From Bacillus licheniformis DSM 13 = ATCC 14580 (GTDB lineage: Bacteria > Bacillota > Bacilli > Bacillales > Bacillaceae): 57,500 bases of DNA. The notes beneath the pieces were generated by a model. It saw nothing but the letters and a program-made list of their open reading frames with translations. It ran no database searches and was not told the origin of the DNA. The stretch covers positions 100,001 through 157,500 of the forward strand of contig NC_006270.3 of NCBI RefSeq assembly GCF_000011645.1, given 5' to 3'. Each line of letters starts with the position of its first letter. Position 1 is the stretch's first letter. This document shows, one piece after another, positions 50,261 through 57,500 of the stretch. The position numbers and the translations under genes were made by a program.

Positions 50261-51054
50261 TGGACAATATCATTATCGGCAAATACGTACCCGGGAAATC
50301 GGTCATTCATCGGCTCGATCCGCGTACAAAGCTGTTAACCATTTTCCTTTTTGTCTTTATCGTTTTTTTCGCGAATAATACGGAAACATATGCATTGCTC
50401 GGCCTGTTTACGGTTGCAGCCGCCGCTTTGTCAGGCGTTCCGGTGCGATTCCTTATAAAAGGAATGAAGCCGGTGTTCTGGATTGTGCTGTTTACGTTTC
50501 TGCTTCATATTTTTATGACAAGGGAAGGACCGGTTCTCGCCGATCTCGGCCTGTTTAAAATTTATGAACAGGGGCTTGTTCAAGGGATTTTTATTTCTCT
50601 GCGCTTTGTTTACCTCATCATGATCACAACGATTTTAACATTGACGACGACTCCAATCGAAGTGACCGATGGTTTGGAGCATTTGCTCGGTCCGTTTAAA
50701 AAATTGAAGCTTCCCGTCCATGAACTCGCTCTCATGATGTCCATCTCCCTCAGATTTATACCGACTTTGATCGAAGAGACGGATAAGATCATGAAAGCGC
50801 AAATGGCAAGAGGCGTCGATTTTGCGAACGGCCCGGTCAAAGAACGCGTCAAAGCGATCGTTCCTCTCCTTGTCCCGCTTTTTGTCAGTGCCTTTAAAAG
50901 AGCTGAAGAGCTTGCAACCGCGATGGAGGCGCGAGGATACAGGGGAGGAGAAGGCCGTACAAAATACAGGCAGCTGACATGGAAATGGAAGGATACTTCC
51001 GTGCTCCTCATTTTAGCTGTTCTTGGCGTTTTGCTAATTTTATTGCGGACTTAG
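50257..51054 (+). CDS. ecfT: ECF transporter transmembrane subunit EcfT
   Basis: EcfT is the membrane scaffold that joins the two ATPases to interchangeable substrate-binding S components encoded elsewhere. The 265-residue protein has about six hydrophobic helices and the two coupling motifs with Ala-Arg-Gly, MKAQMARGVDF (about residue 185) and TAMEARGYRGG (about residue 228). No S component lies nearby, consistent with a group II, shared ECF module. truA follows after 10 bases. Confidence 0.95.
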   Translation: MMDNIIIGKYVPGKSVIHRLDPRTKLLTIFLFVFIVFFANNTETYALLGLFTVAAAALSGVPVRFLIKGMKPVFWIVLFTFLLHIFMTREGPVLADLGLFKIYEQGLVQGIFISLRFVYLIMITTILTLTTTPIEVTDGLEHLLGPFKKLKLPVHELALMMSISLRFIPTLIEETDKIMKAQMARGVDFANGPVKERVKAIVPLLVPLFVSAFKRAEELATAMEARGYRGGEGRTKYRQLTWKWKDTSVLLILAVLGVLLILLRT

Positions 51055-51064
51055 GTGATGGACG

Positions 51065-51808
51065 ATGAGAATGAAGTGCACGATTTCATATGACGGACAC
51101 CTTTTTTACGGCTACCAAGTGCAGCCTGGGCAAAGAACGATTCAGGATGAGCTTGAAAAAGCGCTGCAAACGCTCCATAAAGCGAAGGAGCGTATTCCTG
51201 TCGTTTCATCCGGGCGCACCGACAGCGGCGTCCACGCAGTCGGACAGACGATTCATTTTGACAGTCCGCTATCCATTCCTGAGGCGAAATGGCCGTATGC
51301 ATTGAATGCCCTGCTGCCCGATGATATATCGGTCCGCAAGGCGGAAGCTGTCAATGATCAATTTCATGCGAGGTTTTCTGCGAAAAGAAAAGAATACCGG
51401 TATATGATATACAGGGGCAGACATCCGGACGTTTTTAAACGCTACTATGCATACCATGTTCCTTATGACCTTGATATGGAGAAAGTTAAGGAAGCCTCCC
51501 GCTATCTGGTCGGAACCCATGACTTCACAAGCTTTTGTGCGACCAAAACCGAAGTGAAGGATAAAGTCAGAACGGTCCATGAACTGGAATGGTCTGACAC
51601 AGGGGACGGACTGCAGATGAGAATTGTGGGAAGCGGATTTTTGTATAACATGGTTAGAATCATTGCCGGTACGCTTCTTGATGTAGGAACCGGCAAATTT
51701 TCCCCTGGTGACATTGAAAAGATGATTCTTGCCAAAAACCGCGATGCCGCAGGGCGCACTGCACCGGCACACGGCTTATATTTATGGCGTGTTATCTATG
51801 ACAACTAA
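51065..51808 (+). CDS. truA: tRNA pseudouridine(38-40) synthase TruA
   Basis: TruA converts uridines 38-40 of the tRNA anticodon stem to pseudouridine. The 247-residue protein has the catalytic Asp53 in SSGRTDSGVHA, the RNA-contacting KRKEYRYMIYRG segment, and the C-terminal GFLYNMVRIIAGTLLDVG. The ribosome-binding site AGGTGAT is inside the end of ecfT. It is linked to the ecf genes by position only; rplM-rpsI follow under their own promoter. Confidence 0.96.
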   Translation: MRMKCTISYDGHLFYGYQVQPGQRTIQDELEKALQTLHKAKERIPVVSSGRTDSGVHAVGQTIHFDSPLSIPEAKWPYALNALLPDDISVRKAEAVNDQFHARFSAKRKEYRYMIYRGRHPDVFKRYYAYHVPYDLDMEKVKEASRYLVGTHDFTSFCATKTEVKDKVRTVHELEWSDTGDGLQMRIVGSGFLYNMVRIIAGTLLDVGTGKFSPGDIEKMILAKNRDAAGRTAPAHGLYLWRVIYDN

Positions 51809-51826
51809 ACCAGGTGTAACATTTTC

Positions 51827-51855
51827 TTGACAGAGAGTACAGAAAGTTATAAGAT
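51827..51855 (+). promoter_or_regulatory. Promoter of rplM-rpsI
   Basis: Consensus TTGACA (51827-51832) and TAAGAT (51850-51855) are 17 bp apart. A second reading with TATAAG at 51848 gives a 15-bp spacer and is less likely. The L13 leader begins just downstream. Confidence 0.7.
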
Positions 51856-51867
51856 ATCATATGGTAT

Positions 51868-51920
51868 GTATTTCAACCCCACGATAAGCCCCGGAAACTT
51901 ATTGTGTTTTGAAATAGAAC
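51868..51920 (+). ncRNA. L13 leader (ribosomal protein autoregulatory RNA)
   Basis: A long two-part hairpin fits the L13 leader family found ahead of rplM in Firmicutes. The outer stem is TATTTCAA (51869-51876) with TTGAAATA (51909-51916). The inner stem is CACGATAAG (51880-51888) with CTTATTGTG (51898-51906) around CCCCGGAAA. It lies between the promoter and rplM, and L13 itself is the expected ligand. Confidence 0.88.
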
Positions 51921-51968
51921 GTAATTGAAGTTTATTGAAAATGGCAGATCATTTAGGAGGGAAATTTA

Positions 51969-52406
51969 ATGCGTACAACACCTATGGCTAACGCAAGTAA
52001 TATTGAACGCAAGTGGTTAGTTGTTGATGCTGCTGGCAAGACGCTAGGACGTCTTTCTACTGAAGTTGCATCTATCCTTCGCGGAAAACATAAACCAACT
52101 TACACACCACACGTTGACACTGGAGATCATGTGATCATCATCAACGCTGAAAAAATCGAGTTAACTGGTAAAAAGTTAACGGACAAAATCTACTACCGTC
52201 ACACTCAACATCCAGGCGGTTTAAAATCAAGAACTGCTCTTGAAATGCGTACAAACTACCCTGAGAAAATGCTTGAACTTGCGATCAAAGGCATGCTTCC
52301 AAAAGGTTCTCTAGGTCGTCAAATGTTCAAAAAATTGAATGTATACCGTGGTTCTGAGCATCCACACCAAGCACAAAAACCTGAAGTTTACGAACTTCGC
52401 GGTTAA
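51969..52406 (+). CDS. rplM: 50S ribosomal protein L13
   Basis: L13 is an early-binding large-subunit protein. The 145-residue protein has the N-terminal ERKWLVVDAAGKTLGRLSTE and the signature MLPKGSLGRQMFKKLNVYRG. ATG 51969 follows TTAGGAGGG. The gene is preceded by the L13 leader, implying feedback by its own product, and is followed by rpsI. Confidence 0.97.
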   Translation: MRTTPMANASNIERKWLVVDAAGKTLGRLSTEVASILRGKHKPTYTPHVDTGDHVIIINAEKIELTGKKLTDKIYYRHTQHPGGLKSRTALEMRTNYPEKMLELAIKGMLPKGSLGRQMFKKLNVYRGSEHPHQAQKPEVYELRG

Positions 52407-52426
52407 TTAAAAAGGAGGTTACCAAT

Positions 52427-52819
52427 TTGGCACAGGTTCAATATTACGGTACTGGCCGTCGTAAAAGCTCTGTAGCGCGCGTGCGTTTAGTTCCAGGAGA
52501 AGGCCGTATCATCGTGAATAATCGTGAAATCAGCGAGCACATCCCATCTGCAGCTCTAATCGAAGATATCAAACAACCATTAACTTTGACTGAAACAGCT
52601 GGTACTTATGACGTTTTAGTAAACGTACATGGAGGCGGCTTCTCCGGTCAAGCTGGAGCAATCCGTCACGGTATCGCCCGCGCTTTGCTTGAAGCAGATC
52701 CGGAATACCGTTCAACTCTAAAACGTGCCGGTCTACTGACTCGTGACGCACGTATGAAAGAGCGTAAAAAATACGGACTTAAAGGCGCACGCCGTGCACC
52801 TCAGTTCTCAAAACGTTAA
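52427..52819 (+). CDS. rpsI: 30S ribosomal protein S9
   Basis: S9 contacts P-site tRNA with its C-terminal tail. The 130-residue protein begins MAQVQYYGTGRRKSSVARVR, has the signature GGGFSGQAGAIRHGIARAL, and ends GARRAPQFSKR with the tRNA-contacting final Lys-Arg. The start is TTG at 52427, 9 bases after AAAGGAGGT, a rare start codon for a ribosomal protein. A two-way terminator follows. Confidence 0.97.
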   Translation: MAQVQYYGTGRRKSSVARVRLVPGEGRIIVNNREISEHIPSAALIEDIKQPLTLTETAGTYDVLVNVHGGGFSGQAGAIRHGIARALLEADPEYRSTLKRAGLLTRDARMKERKKYGLKGARRAPQFSKR

Positions 52820-52832
52820 TTTCTGGCGTTTC

Positions 52833-52868
52833 AAAAACTCTCAAGCCATTTGGTTTGGGAGTTTTTTT
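52833..52868. terminator. Two-way terminator between rpsI and the DinB-like gene
   Basis: AAAAACTCTCAA (52833-52844) pairs with TTTGGGAGTTTTT (52855-52867) with a few wobbles, and CCA/TGG extends the stem inward. On the + strand it runs into seven T. The A-rich left arm gives TTTTTG on the - strand, so it can also end the converging reverse gene. Confidence 0.85.
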
Positions 52869-52869
52869 A

Positions 52870-53328
52870 TTATATTTTCCGCCCTATATATGAAGCGGAT
52901 ACTGGAGCAGAGCCCGATTCCCTCGTCCAGACGGAGATTTGGCCGATATGGTGGATCTCGTGTGCGATTAAATGCCTTAAAATATCGCCTTGCGTACAGA
53001 CTTCGTCTGACCAAGCCGCTTTAACCGGCAGATGTTCGAAGGCGCTGGAATAATTAAAAATTACACTTTCTATTTCTGAGCGGTGCAGGTCGGAAAACCG
53101 AGCGATCTGCTGAATCGTCTGGTAATGAGAGTAATCAGGTTGAATATCCGGTTTTTCTAAAATGGCGTAGATCCAGCTTACTTCCACATCTACAATATGA
53201 AACAGATTTTTCTTAATGCTTCCCATTCCGCCTGAACGCTTCTTGACCAGCTCCTCTTGCGGCTGGCTGAGGCACCACTTAAACCATGCATGTCGAACTT
53301 CCCAATTATATTGAAACAATCCTTTCAC
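52870..53328 (-). CDS. DinB-superfamily protein, putative metal-dependent enzyme
   Basis: This 152-residue protein fits the DinB/YfiT four-helix-bundle superfamily, which includes metal-dependent thiol transferases and many proteins of unknown activity. The probable metal triad is His44 (NLFHIVDVE), His123 and His127 (IAHEIHHIGQ). The start is GTG at 53328, read on the reverse strand behind AGAGGTGAG. It converges on rpsI, interrupts an otherwise forward-strand block, and sits where B. subtilis has ybaJ. The function is unknown; bacillithiol-dependent chemistry is one guess from the superfamily. Confidence 0.85.
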   Translation of the reverse strand: MKGLFQYNWEVRHAWFKWCLSQPQEELVKKRSGGMGSIKKNLFHIVDVEVSWIYAILEKPDIQPDYSHYQTIQQIARFSDLHRSEIESVIFNYSSAFEHLPVKAAWSDEVCTQGDILRHLIAHEIHHIGQISVWTRESGSAPVSASYIGRKI

Positions 53329-53439
53329 TCATCTCACCTCTTCTAATATTTTCGGCTTCTTCCTCCGTTTCCCTTCCTTAGAAGAGCATGATTTCCGGCT
53401 CCTGACTGCACAATACAAGGTAAAAAGGAGGCGGTTTCT

Positions 53440-53883
53440 ATGGGGACGGTCGTATCTTTTAACAATGAAAAACAAAAGAAGCAGATCAATTTGGAAAAAC
53501 AGCTTCTGCGCGAACTGTCTTTGGAAAAAATGCTGAATTCTGCAGAGGAATGCTTTGCTCCTCTTTTTCACTTTTTTTCTAAGCATACGGATATCTTATA
53601 TGACGGCTGCATCGACTTTGCCATTGAGGCATATTTGCTGGGAGCCGAGTACGGGAAGTTCGGCTATCACGGAGAACCCGTTCATCGAGCGATGATCCGC
53701 TCAGAAAAAGAAGAAAAACAGCTACTGCACGAGCTTTATGAATATGCTGTCAGCTGGTCTGAGGCTTTTAATGTTCAAGCTGCTTATGAACCGCTCTATT
53801 ATGCCTGCGAATACTTCATCCAAAGCTGGTGGAAGGAAGGCTTCAGCCAGCGGGAAAGACGCTTTAAGCTTCGGCTCAGATAA
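53440..53883 (+). CDS. ybaK: YbaK-like protein of unknown function (DUF2521 type)
   Basis: This 147-residue soluble protein resembles B. subtilis YbaK by length and position. It is helical, acidic to neutral, and rich in aromatic residues (YDGCIDFAIEAYLLGAEYGK), with a basic C-terminal tail (RERRFKLRLR). No catalytic motif or membrane segment is seen. The start follows AAAAGGAGG. In B. subtilis the equivalent gene is co-transcribed with cwlD during sporulation from a mother-cell promoter; I could not define a sigma-E promoter here with confidence. Confidence 0.8.
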   Translation: MGTVVSFNNEKQKKQINLEKQLLRELSLEKMLNSAEECFAPLFHFFSKHTDILYDGCIDFAIEAYLLGAEYGKFGYHGEPVHRAMIRSEKEEKQLLHELYEYAVSWSEAFNVQAAYEPLYYACEYFIQSWWKEGFSQRERRFKLRLR

Positions 53884-53975
53884 AACAAAGTTTTATGAAA
53901 AAGTGAGGCCAAGCTTAATCATATTTCCTTTCCTTGTCCCATATCTTGTAGTAAGGACGAGCGGGAGGGAAAGGG

Positions 53976-54689
53976 ATGAAGAAAAAAATAAAATGGCTCG
54001 GGTTTTTACTCGGCTTTGTCGTTTTATTATGTTTATTTCAATATCAATTCAACAATGATGATTCTTGGCGGTCATGGAATCTTCCGCTGAGCGGCAAAAT
54101 CATTTATATTGATCCTGGACACGGGGGCGCCGATGGAGGGGCATCAAGCGGTGAACTCCTTGAAAAAGACGTGGCTCTTGAAGTATCCCTAAGAATCAGG
54201 GACTATCTCCAGGAGCAGGGCGCCTTGGTGATGCTGACGCGGGAGGACGATCATGATCTCGCTCCTGAAGAAACGAGGGGACTCAGCAGAAGAAAAGCTG
54301 AAGACTTGCGGAAGAGGGTCGATATGATCAACAATTCTGAAGCCGATCTTTACCTCAGCATCCATTTGAATGCGATTCCTTCCGCGCGATGGAGCGGTGC
54401 GCAAAGCTTCTATTACGGGCAATATGAAGAGAATGAACGGGCCGCCAAGTTTATTCAGGATGAATTAAGACATAATCTTGAAAACACGACGCGGAAGGCA
54501 AAGCGGATACACGGAATTTATTTGATGCAAAATGTTAAAAAGCCCGGGGCCCTTGTCGAAATCGGGTTTTTGTCTAACCCGGAAGAGGCAAAACAGCTGG
54601 CCAAGCCCAAATATCAGGACAAAATCGCAGCATCCGTTTATAAAGGCGTATTGCGCTACTTTACAGAAGACAGAGACCCTCCTGAATAA
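53976..54689 (+). CDS. cwlD: Spore-cortex N-acetylmuramoyl-L-alanine amidase CwlD
   Basis: CwlD removes peptide side chains from spore cortex peptidoglycan; with PdaA it makes muramic delta-lactam, the mark recognised by germination enzymes. The 237-residue protein has an N-terminal signal anchor (about residues 5-22), then the amidase_3 domain with zinc ligands His49 (DPGHGGADGG), Glu63 and a histidine in LSIHLNAIP, plus the catalytic Glu of ALVEIGFLSN. The ribosome-binding site is GGGAGGGAAAGGG. It follows ybaK, and a terminator overlaps its stop. Confidence 0.95.
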   Translation: MKKKIKWLGFLLGFVVLLCLFQYQFNNDDSWRSWNLPLSGKIIYIDPGHGGADGGASSGELLEKDVALEVSLRIRDYLQEQGALVMLTREDDHDLAPEETRGLSRRKAEDLRKRVDMINNSEADLYLSIHLNAIPSARWSGAQSFYYGQYEENERAAKFIQDELRHNLENTTRKAKRIHGIYLMQNVKKPGALVEIGFLSNPEEAKQLAKPKYQDKIAASVYKGVLRYFTEDRDPPE

Positions 54690-54703
54690 GAGGGTTTCTT
54701 TTT
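54672..54703 (+). terminator. cwlD terminator
   Basis: AGAGACCCTC (54672-54681) pairs with GAGGGTTTCT (54690-54699), one pair being G-T, around CTGAATAA, and T residues follow to 54703. The stem includes the cwlD stop codon, so terminator and coding end overlap. Confidence 0.85.
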
Positions 54704-54709
54704 GTGTCA

Positions 54710-54739
54710 AAGACACTATAAGGAAAGATATGCTATACT
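54710..54739 (+). promoter_or_regulatory. Candidate salA promoter
   Basis: TATACT (54734-54739) with an extended TGc forms a good -10. AAGACA (54710-54715) at 18 bp is a moderate -35. It lies right after the cwlD terminator and 36 bases before salA. Confidence 0.55.
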
Positions 54740-54774
54740 TATTTTGTAAACGAATACAACAAAGGGTGAGATCA

Positions 54775-55836
54775 ATGTTGCGAGAAGACGATGTAAAAAA
54801 GATAGTCGGCGATTTGGACGAGCCATTTCTTCACAAGCCGCTCAGAGAGCTGGATGCCGTAAAAGAAATTAAAATAAAACCCGAAAAACGGCACGTCAGC
54901 GTAAAGGTGGCGCTCGCAAAAACGGGATCTGCCGAACAAATGCAGCTTCAGCAGGAAATCGTCATACGGTTGAAAGAAGCCGGTGCAGAGACGGTCGGCC
55001 TGCGTTTTGAGGAGCTGCCCGAAGAAGTCGTAATGAGTTATCAAGAGTCTGCCAAAGGGCAGGATCAATCTCTGCTGAATAGTGAAAAACAGCCTGTGTT
55101 TTTAGCTGTGGCAAGCGGCAAAGGCGGCGTCGGCAAGTCGACGGTGTCGGTCAATTTGGCTGTGTCCCTGGCGCGAATCGGAAAGAAAGTCGGATTAATC
55201 GACGCCGATATTTACGGTTTCAGTGTTCCGGATATGATGGGAATCACTGTACGGCCGACGATCGAAGGAGAAAAGGTCGTGCCGGTTGAAAGATTCGGGG
55301 TCAAAGTGATTTCGATGGGATTCTTTGTAGAAGACAATGCCCCTGTCATTTGGAGAGGCCCCATGCTTGGAAAAATGCTGAATAACTTCTTCCATGAGGT
55401 TGAATGGGGGGATGTCGATTATATTATCTTAGACCTGCCGCCGGGAACAGGCGATGTAGCGCTTGATGTTCACTCAATGCTTCCAAGCTGCAAAGAGGTG
55501 ATCGTGTCGACGCCGCACCCTACTGCCGCGTTTGTCGCTGCAAGAGCGGGCGCGATGGCCTTGAAGACCGATCATGAAATCGTGGGGATCGTTGAAAATA
55601 TGGCTTATTACGAAAGCGTCAAAACAGGCGAGAAAGAATATGTATTCGGCAAAGGCGGAGGCGAAAAGCTCGCAGAGGAACTAGGCGTTCCAATTCTGGG
55701 CAAAATTCCGCTGAAGCAGCCGGATTGGGATGACAGCGAATTTGCGCCGTCCGTTTATGATGAAAGCCACCCGACCGGCGCCATTTATTTGGATATCGCC
55801 AAAAAAATCGACGAAAGCATTGGCGCAAAAGCTTAA
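54775..55836 (+). CDS. salA: Mrp/NBP35-family ATP-binding protein SalA
   Basis: SalA belongs to the Mrp family of P-loop ATPases linked to iron-sulfur cluster transfer. In B. subtilis it also represses scoC and so raises exoprotease production. The 353-residue protein has an N-terminal DUF59-type domain (1-85), then the deviant Walker A SGKGGVGKST (114-123) and DLPPGTGDVALD. A C-terminal CxxC for cluster binding is not present. I chose ATG 54775 behind AAAGGGTGAG; the open frame upstream crosses the cwlD terminator and has no initiation signal. Confidence 0.94.
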   Translation: MLREDDVKKIVGDLDEPFLHKPLRELDAVKEIKIKPEKRHVSVKVALAKTGSAEQMQLQQEIVIRLKEAGAETVGLRFEELPEEVVMSYQESAKGQDQSLLNSEKQPVFLAVASGKGGVGKSTVSVNLAVSLARIGKKVGLIDADIYGFSVPDMMGITVRPTIEGEKVVPVERFGVKVISMGFFVEDNAPVIWRGPMLGKMLNNFFHEVEWGDVDYIILDLPPGTGDVALDVHSMLPSCKEVIVSTPHPTAAFVAARAGAMALKTDHEIVGIVENMAYYESVKTGEKEYVFGKGGGEKLAEELGVPILGKIPLKQPDWDDSEFAPSVYDESHPTGAIYLDIAKKIDESIGAKA

Positions 55837-55843
55837 AGAGCAA

Positions 55844-55872
55844 AAAAAGCTTCCTCCGCAGAAGAAGCTTTT
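55844..55872. terminator. Two-way terminator between salA and gerD
   Basis: AAAAGCTTC (55845-55853) pairs perfectly with GAAGCTTTT (55864-55872). The flanking run of A at 55842-55848 becomes a T tract on the - strand, so it is the stronger terminator for gerD. On the + strand it has only TTTTAG. Confidence 0.8.
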
Positions 55873-55889
55873 AGGGAATGAAAAGCGGC

Positions 55890-56471
55890 TCAGCTTTGTT
55901 TTTCTTCGCCGCCTTTCATTTCTTCTTTCATGCTTTCAGCAGCAGCTTTTTTCAGTTCCTCTTCAAACTGCTTTCTGTAAAGAGGGCTTGTCAGAGTGTC
56001 AGATATGACTTCCTGCAGGTGGCTTCGGAATTCCTGGCTTCTGACAAGTTCACCGTATTTTTTGGCCATTTCAGGATCCTGCATGACCTGCATCAGCATT
56101 TTTTGGTACTCAGGATCTTTCATCAGTTTTTTCAGCACTTTTTCATGTTCATTTTGAAGTGTTTTGGCAAAGCCTTCAGCGAATTTTGGATCTTCAAAGA
56201 CTTTTTTCCAAAATTCAGCTCCTTTTTTGGAGGTCATTGTTTTTTCAACGGTTTCTTTGACAGTTTTTTCATCCATTACAAGTGTTTCATTTAATTTGTC
56301 ATCATTTAATATTTCTTGAATCGCTTTTTTTCCGTCATCTGTCTTTAATATATCGACAACCATTTTTTTGGTTTGATCATAGTCCATCTCAGCTGCTTGG
56401 TCCGTGGGAGCACAAGCTGTTACAGATAGAAACAGAAAACAGCTTATCGATAGCATTGCGGTCTTGAACAT
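55890..56471 (-). CDS. gerD: Spore germination lipoprotein GerD
   Basis: GerD is an inner-membrane lipoprotein needed to cluster nutrient germinant receptors in the spore. The 193-residue protein has a signal peptide with lipobox SVTAC at Cys20, then a helical, lysine- and methionine-rich domain (PEYQKMLMQVMQDPEMAKKY). The C-terminal tail (SMKEEMKGGEEKQS) is a few residues longer than in B. subtilis. ATG 56471 on the reverse strand follows AAAGGAGC. A sigma-G-type promoter lies upstream, consistent with forespore expression. Confidence 0.95.
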   Translation of the reverse strand: MFKTAMLSISCFLFLSVTACAPTDQAAEMDYDQTKKMVVDILKTDDGKKAIQEILNDDKLNETLVMDEKTVKETVEKTMTSKKGAEFWKKVFEDPKFAEGFAKTLQNEHEKVLKKLMKDPEYQKMLMQVMQDPEMAKKYGELVRSQEFRSHLQEVISDTLTSPLYRKQFEEELKKAAAESMKEEMKGGEEKQS

Positions 56472-56504
56472 GCTTAAGCTCCTTTCGAAAACTCGTCTTA
56501 CCTT

Positions 56505-56534
56505 TAATATGAATGTCTTTTAAAAATTTATACA
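56505..56534 (-). promoter_or_regulatory. Sigma-G-type promoter of gerD
   Basis: On the reverse strand, TGTATA (56534-56529) and CATATTA (56511-56505) are exactly 17 bp apart, close to the sigma-G pattern of TGAATA and CATACTA. It lies 34 bases before the gerD start and matches the known forespore expression of gerD. Confidence 0.8.
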
Positions 56535-56585
56535 TAACAAAATATCGCTGTTACAGCGGTTTATTTAGGGGTTGGGAAGTCTACA

Positions 56586-57185
56586 ATGAAAAGCCGTAAT
56601 CTCGTCCGATTTTTCTTTTCCGTATTGGGTGTCGGAGCTTTGACTACAAGTATTGTCGGTTTTGCCATAGAGTGGGGAAGATATAAGGAGCTGTTTCTTT
56701 CCTTCGAGGTATTGGAGATTCTGTCTGTTCTTTTCTGGTTTATCGGGGTTGGCATGATCTTTAGCGTGATTGCTCAAATGGGATTTGTGATTTTCTTAAC
56801 GATTCACCGCTTTGCACTGGAAATTTTCAGATCTCATTCTTTGTGGAATTCGATTCAGCTGTTTTTGATTATATTTGTCGCGTTTGACTTGGTTTACTTG
56901 CGCTTTCTGTTTTTTGAAAAAGATGGAGGCTCCATCATTCCGTACATTTGGCTGCCGCTCTTTATTTTGGCGGTAGGCATTGCGGCCGCTTATGCAAAGC
57001 AAAAACAGTCCTCTAAAAAAACGTTCGTTTCCGCATTATTTCTAATGTTTGTTTTTACTGTGATGGAGTGGTTCCCGGCGTTAAGGGTCAATGAAGAGGA
57101 CTGGCTCTATTTAATGCTGCTTCCTTTATTAGCCTGCAACGCTTTTCAGCTTTTAATGCTGCCAAAATTTCAGGCACGCGCTTAG
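56586..57185 (+). CDS. kbaA: KinB-signalling pathway activator KbaA
   Basis: KbaA is a membrane protein that activates the KinB route to Spo0A phosphorylation at the start of sporulation. The 199-residue protein has about six hydrophobic helices (near residues 9-28, 40-72, 90-111, 117-137, 146-165 and 175-192) and begins MKSRNLVRFFF. The ribosome-binding site is weak (GGGAAG). It is divergent from gerD, sharing a 114-bp gap, and converges on pdaB. Confidence 0.9.
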   Translation: MKSRNLVRFFFSVLGVGALTTSIVGFAIEWGRYKELFLSFEVLEILSVLFWFIGVGMIFSVIAQMGFVIFLTIHRFALEIFRSHSLWNSIQLFLIIFVAFDLVYLRFLFFEKDGGSIIPYIWLPLFILAVGIAAAYAKQKQSSKKTFVSALFLMFVFTVMEWFPALRVNEEDWLYLMLLPLLACNAFQLLMLPKFQARA

Positions 57186-57193
57186 ACCGGCTG

Positions 57194-57500
57194 CTACTTT
57201 ACTTCTGAAGATTTTGCATCCGTATTTGCGATTAATTCGCTGACTGTTACGTTTTTGAGCCCCTTGCTTCTGAGATGGTGCACGATCTCTGGCAGGGCTT
57301 CTTTTGTTTGTTTGGCGGAATCTGAAGCGTGAAAGAGCACGATGTCACCGGCGTTTACCGTTCCATTTACGTTTTGGACGATCTTTTGAACCCCCGGGTT
57401 CGTCCAGTCATCCGAGTTAATACTATAATGAACAACGGTGTAGCCGTACTGTTTAGCAACATCGAGTACGTCTTTATTAAACTGGCCGGTCGGCGGTCTT
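57194..57500 (-). CDS. pdaB: Polysaccharide deacetylase PdaB (3' part, cut by window edge)
   Basis: About 101 C-terminal residues are present, read on the reverse strand from the window end. They begin at RPPTGQFNKD, a catalytic-loop motif of the NodB-type polysaccharide deacetylases, and continue through YTVVHYSINSDDWTNPG and DIVLFHASDSAKQTKEALPE to the tail NTDAKSSEVK. The active-site Asp and the metal-binding histidines of the N-terminal part lie beyond the edge. B. subtilis PdaB is made in the mother cell and is needed to keep spores stable. It ends eight bases from the kbaA stop, with no obvious terminator between. Confidence 0.94.
   Translation of the reverse strand, partial: RPPTGQFNKDVLDVAKQYGYTVVHYSINSDDWTNPGVQKIVQNVNGTVNAGDIVLFHASDSAKQTKEALPEIVHHLRSKGLKNVTVSELIANTDAKSSEVK

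Noticed and set aside
53386..53420. Sigma-E-like promoter ahead of ybaK-cwlD
   Set aside because: CAATACAA resembles a sigma-E -10, but no matching -35 is seen at proper spacing; expected from B. subtilis but not supported well enough here.

Overview
The window is a stretch of low-GC Firmicute chromosome. It reads as a member of the Bacillus subtilis group, most likely the B. licheniformis / B. paralicheniformis lineage. That assignment is inferred from protein similarity and gene order recalled from B. subtilis; no search was run. Nearly every gene belongs to the conserved block that lies clockwise of the origin in B. subtilis, between an rRNA operon and pdaB, and almost all genes are on the + strand.

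Region by region. (1) 1-290: the end of an rRNA operon, with 23S-5S spacer, 5S rRNA and terminator. (2) 346-8734: the class III heat-shock operon ctsR-mcsA-mcsB-clpC with a CtsR box on its promoter, followed by radA, disA (c-di-AMP synthesis) and the membrane PIN protein yacL. (3) 8751-15489: ispD-ispF (isoprenoids), then gltX, a cysteine T-box leader, cysE-cysS, and the RNA-processing genes mrnC, rlmB and rae1. (4) 15491-20005: sigH, rpmGB-secE-nusG, rplK-rplA and the L10-leader-controlled rplJ-rplL. (5) 20095-28191: a ybxB-type methyltransferase, then rpoB and rpoC, both with TTG starts. (6) 28238-33198: the str operon rplGB-rpsL-rpsG-fusA-tuf. (7) 33246-48492: the S10-spc-alpha supercluster, rpsJ through rplQ, including secY, adk, map, a KOW-domain gene, infA and rpoA. 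(8) 48570-52868: ecfA1-ecfA2-ecfT, truA and the L13-leader-controlled rplM-rpsI. (9) 52870-57500: a reverse-strand DinB-like gene, ybaK-cwlD, salA, gerD (reverse, with a sigma-G-type promoter), kbaA and the 3' part of pdaB (reverse).

Together the genes build the core of gene expression: two RNA polymerase large subunits and alpha, sigma-H, NusG, about 30 ribosomal proteins, EF-G, EF-Tu, IF-1, two aminoacyl-tRNA synthetases, Sec translocase parts and N-terminal Met removal. Stress proteolysis, DNA-integrity signalling, ECF vitamin uptake and a sporulation/germination tail (cwlD, gerD, kbaA, pdaB) are attached to this core.

I found no new multi-gene defence, mobile or metabolic system; gene content is conserved and syntenic. 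The less-explained signals lie in the non-coding DNA and in small differences: a 19-bp palindrome between two tandem promoters of the S10 operon, the str promoter built into the right arm of the rpoC-distal inverted repeat, an inverted repeat inside the rpmGB promoter spacer, several hairpins just upstream of ribosomal-protein ribosome-binding sites, mutually exclusive hairpins between secY and adk, a 15-bp tandem duplication in sigH, and a DinB-like gene where B. subtilis carries ybaJ.
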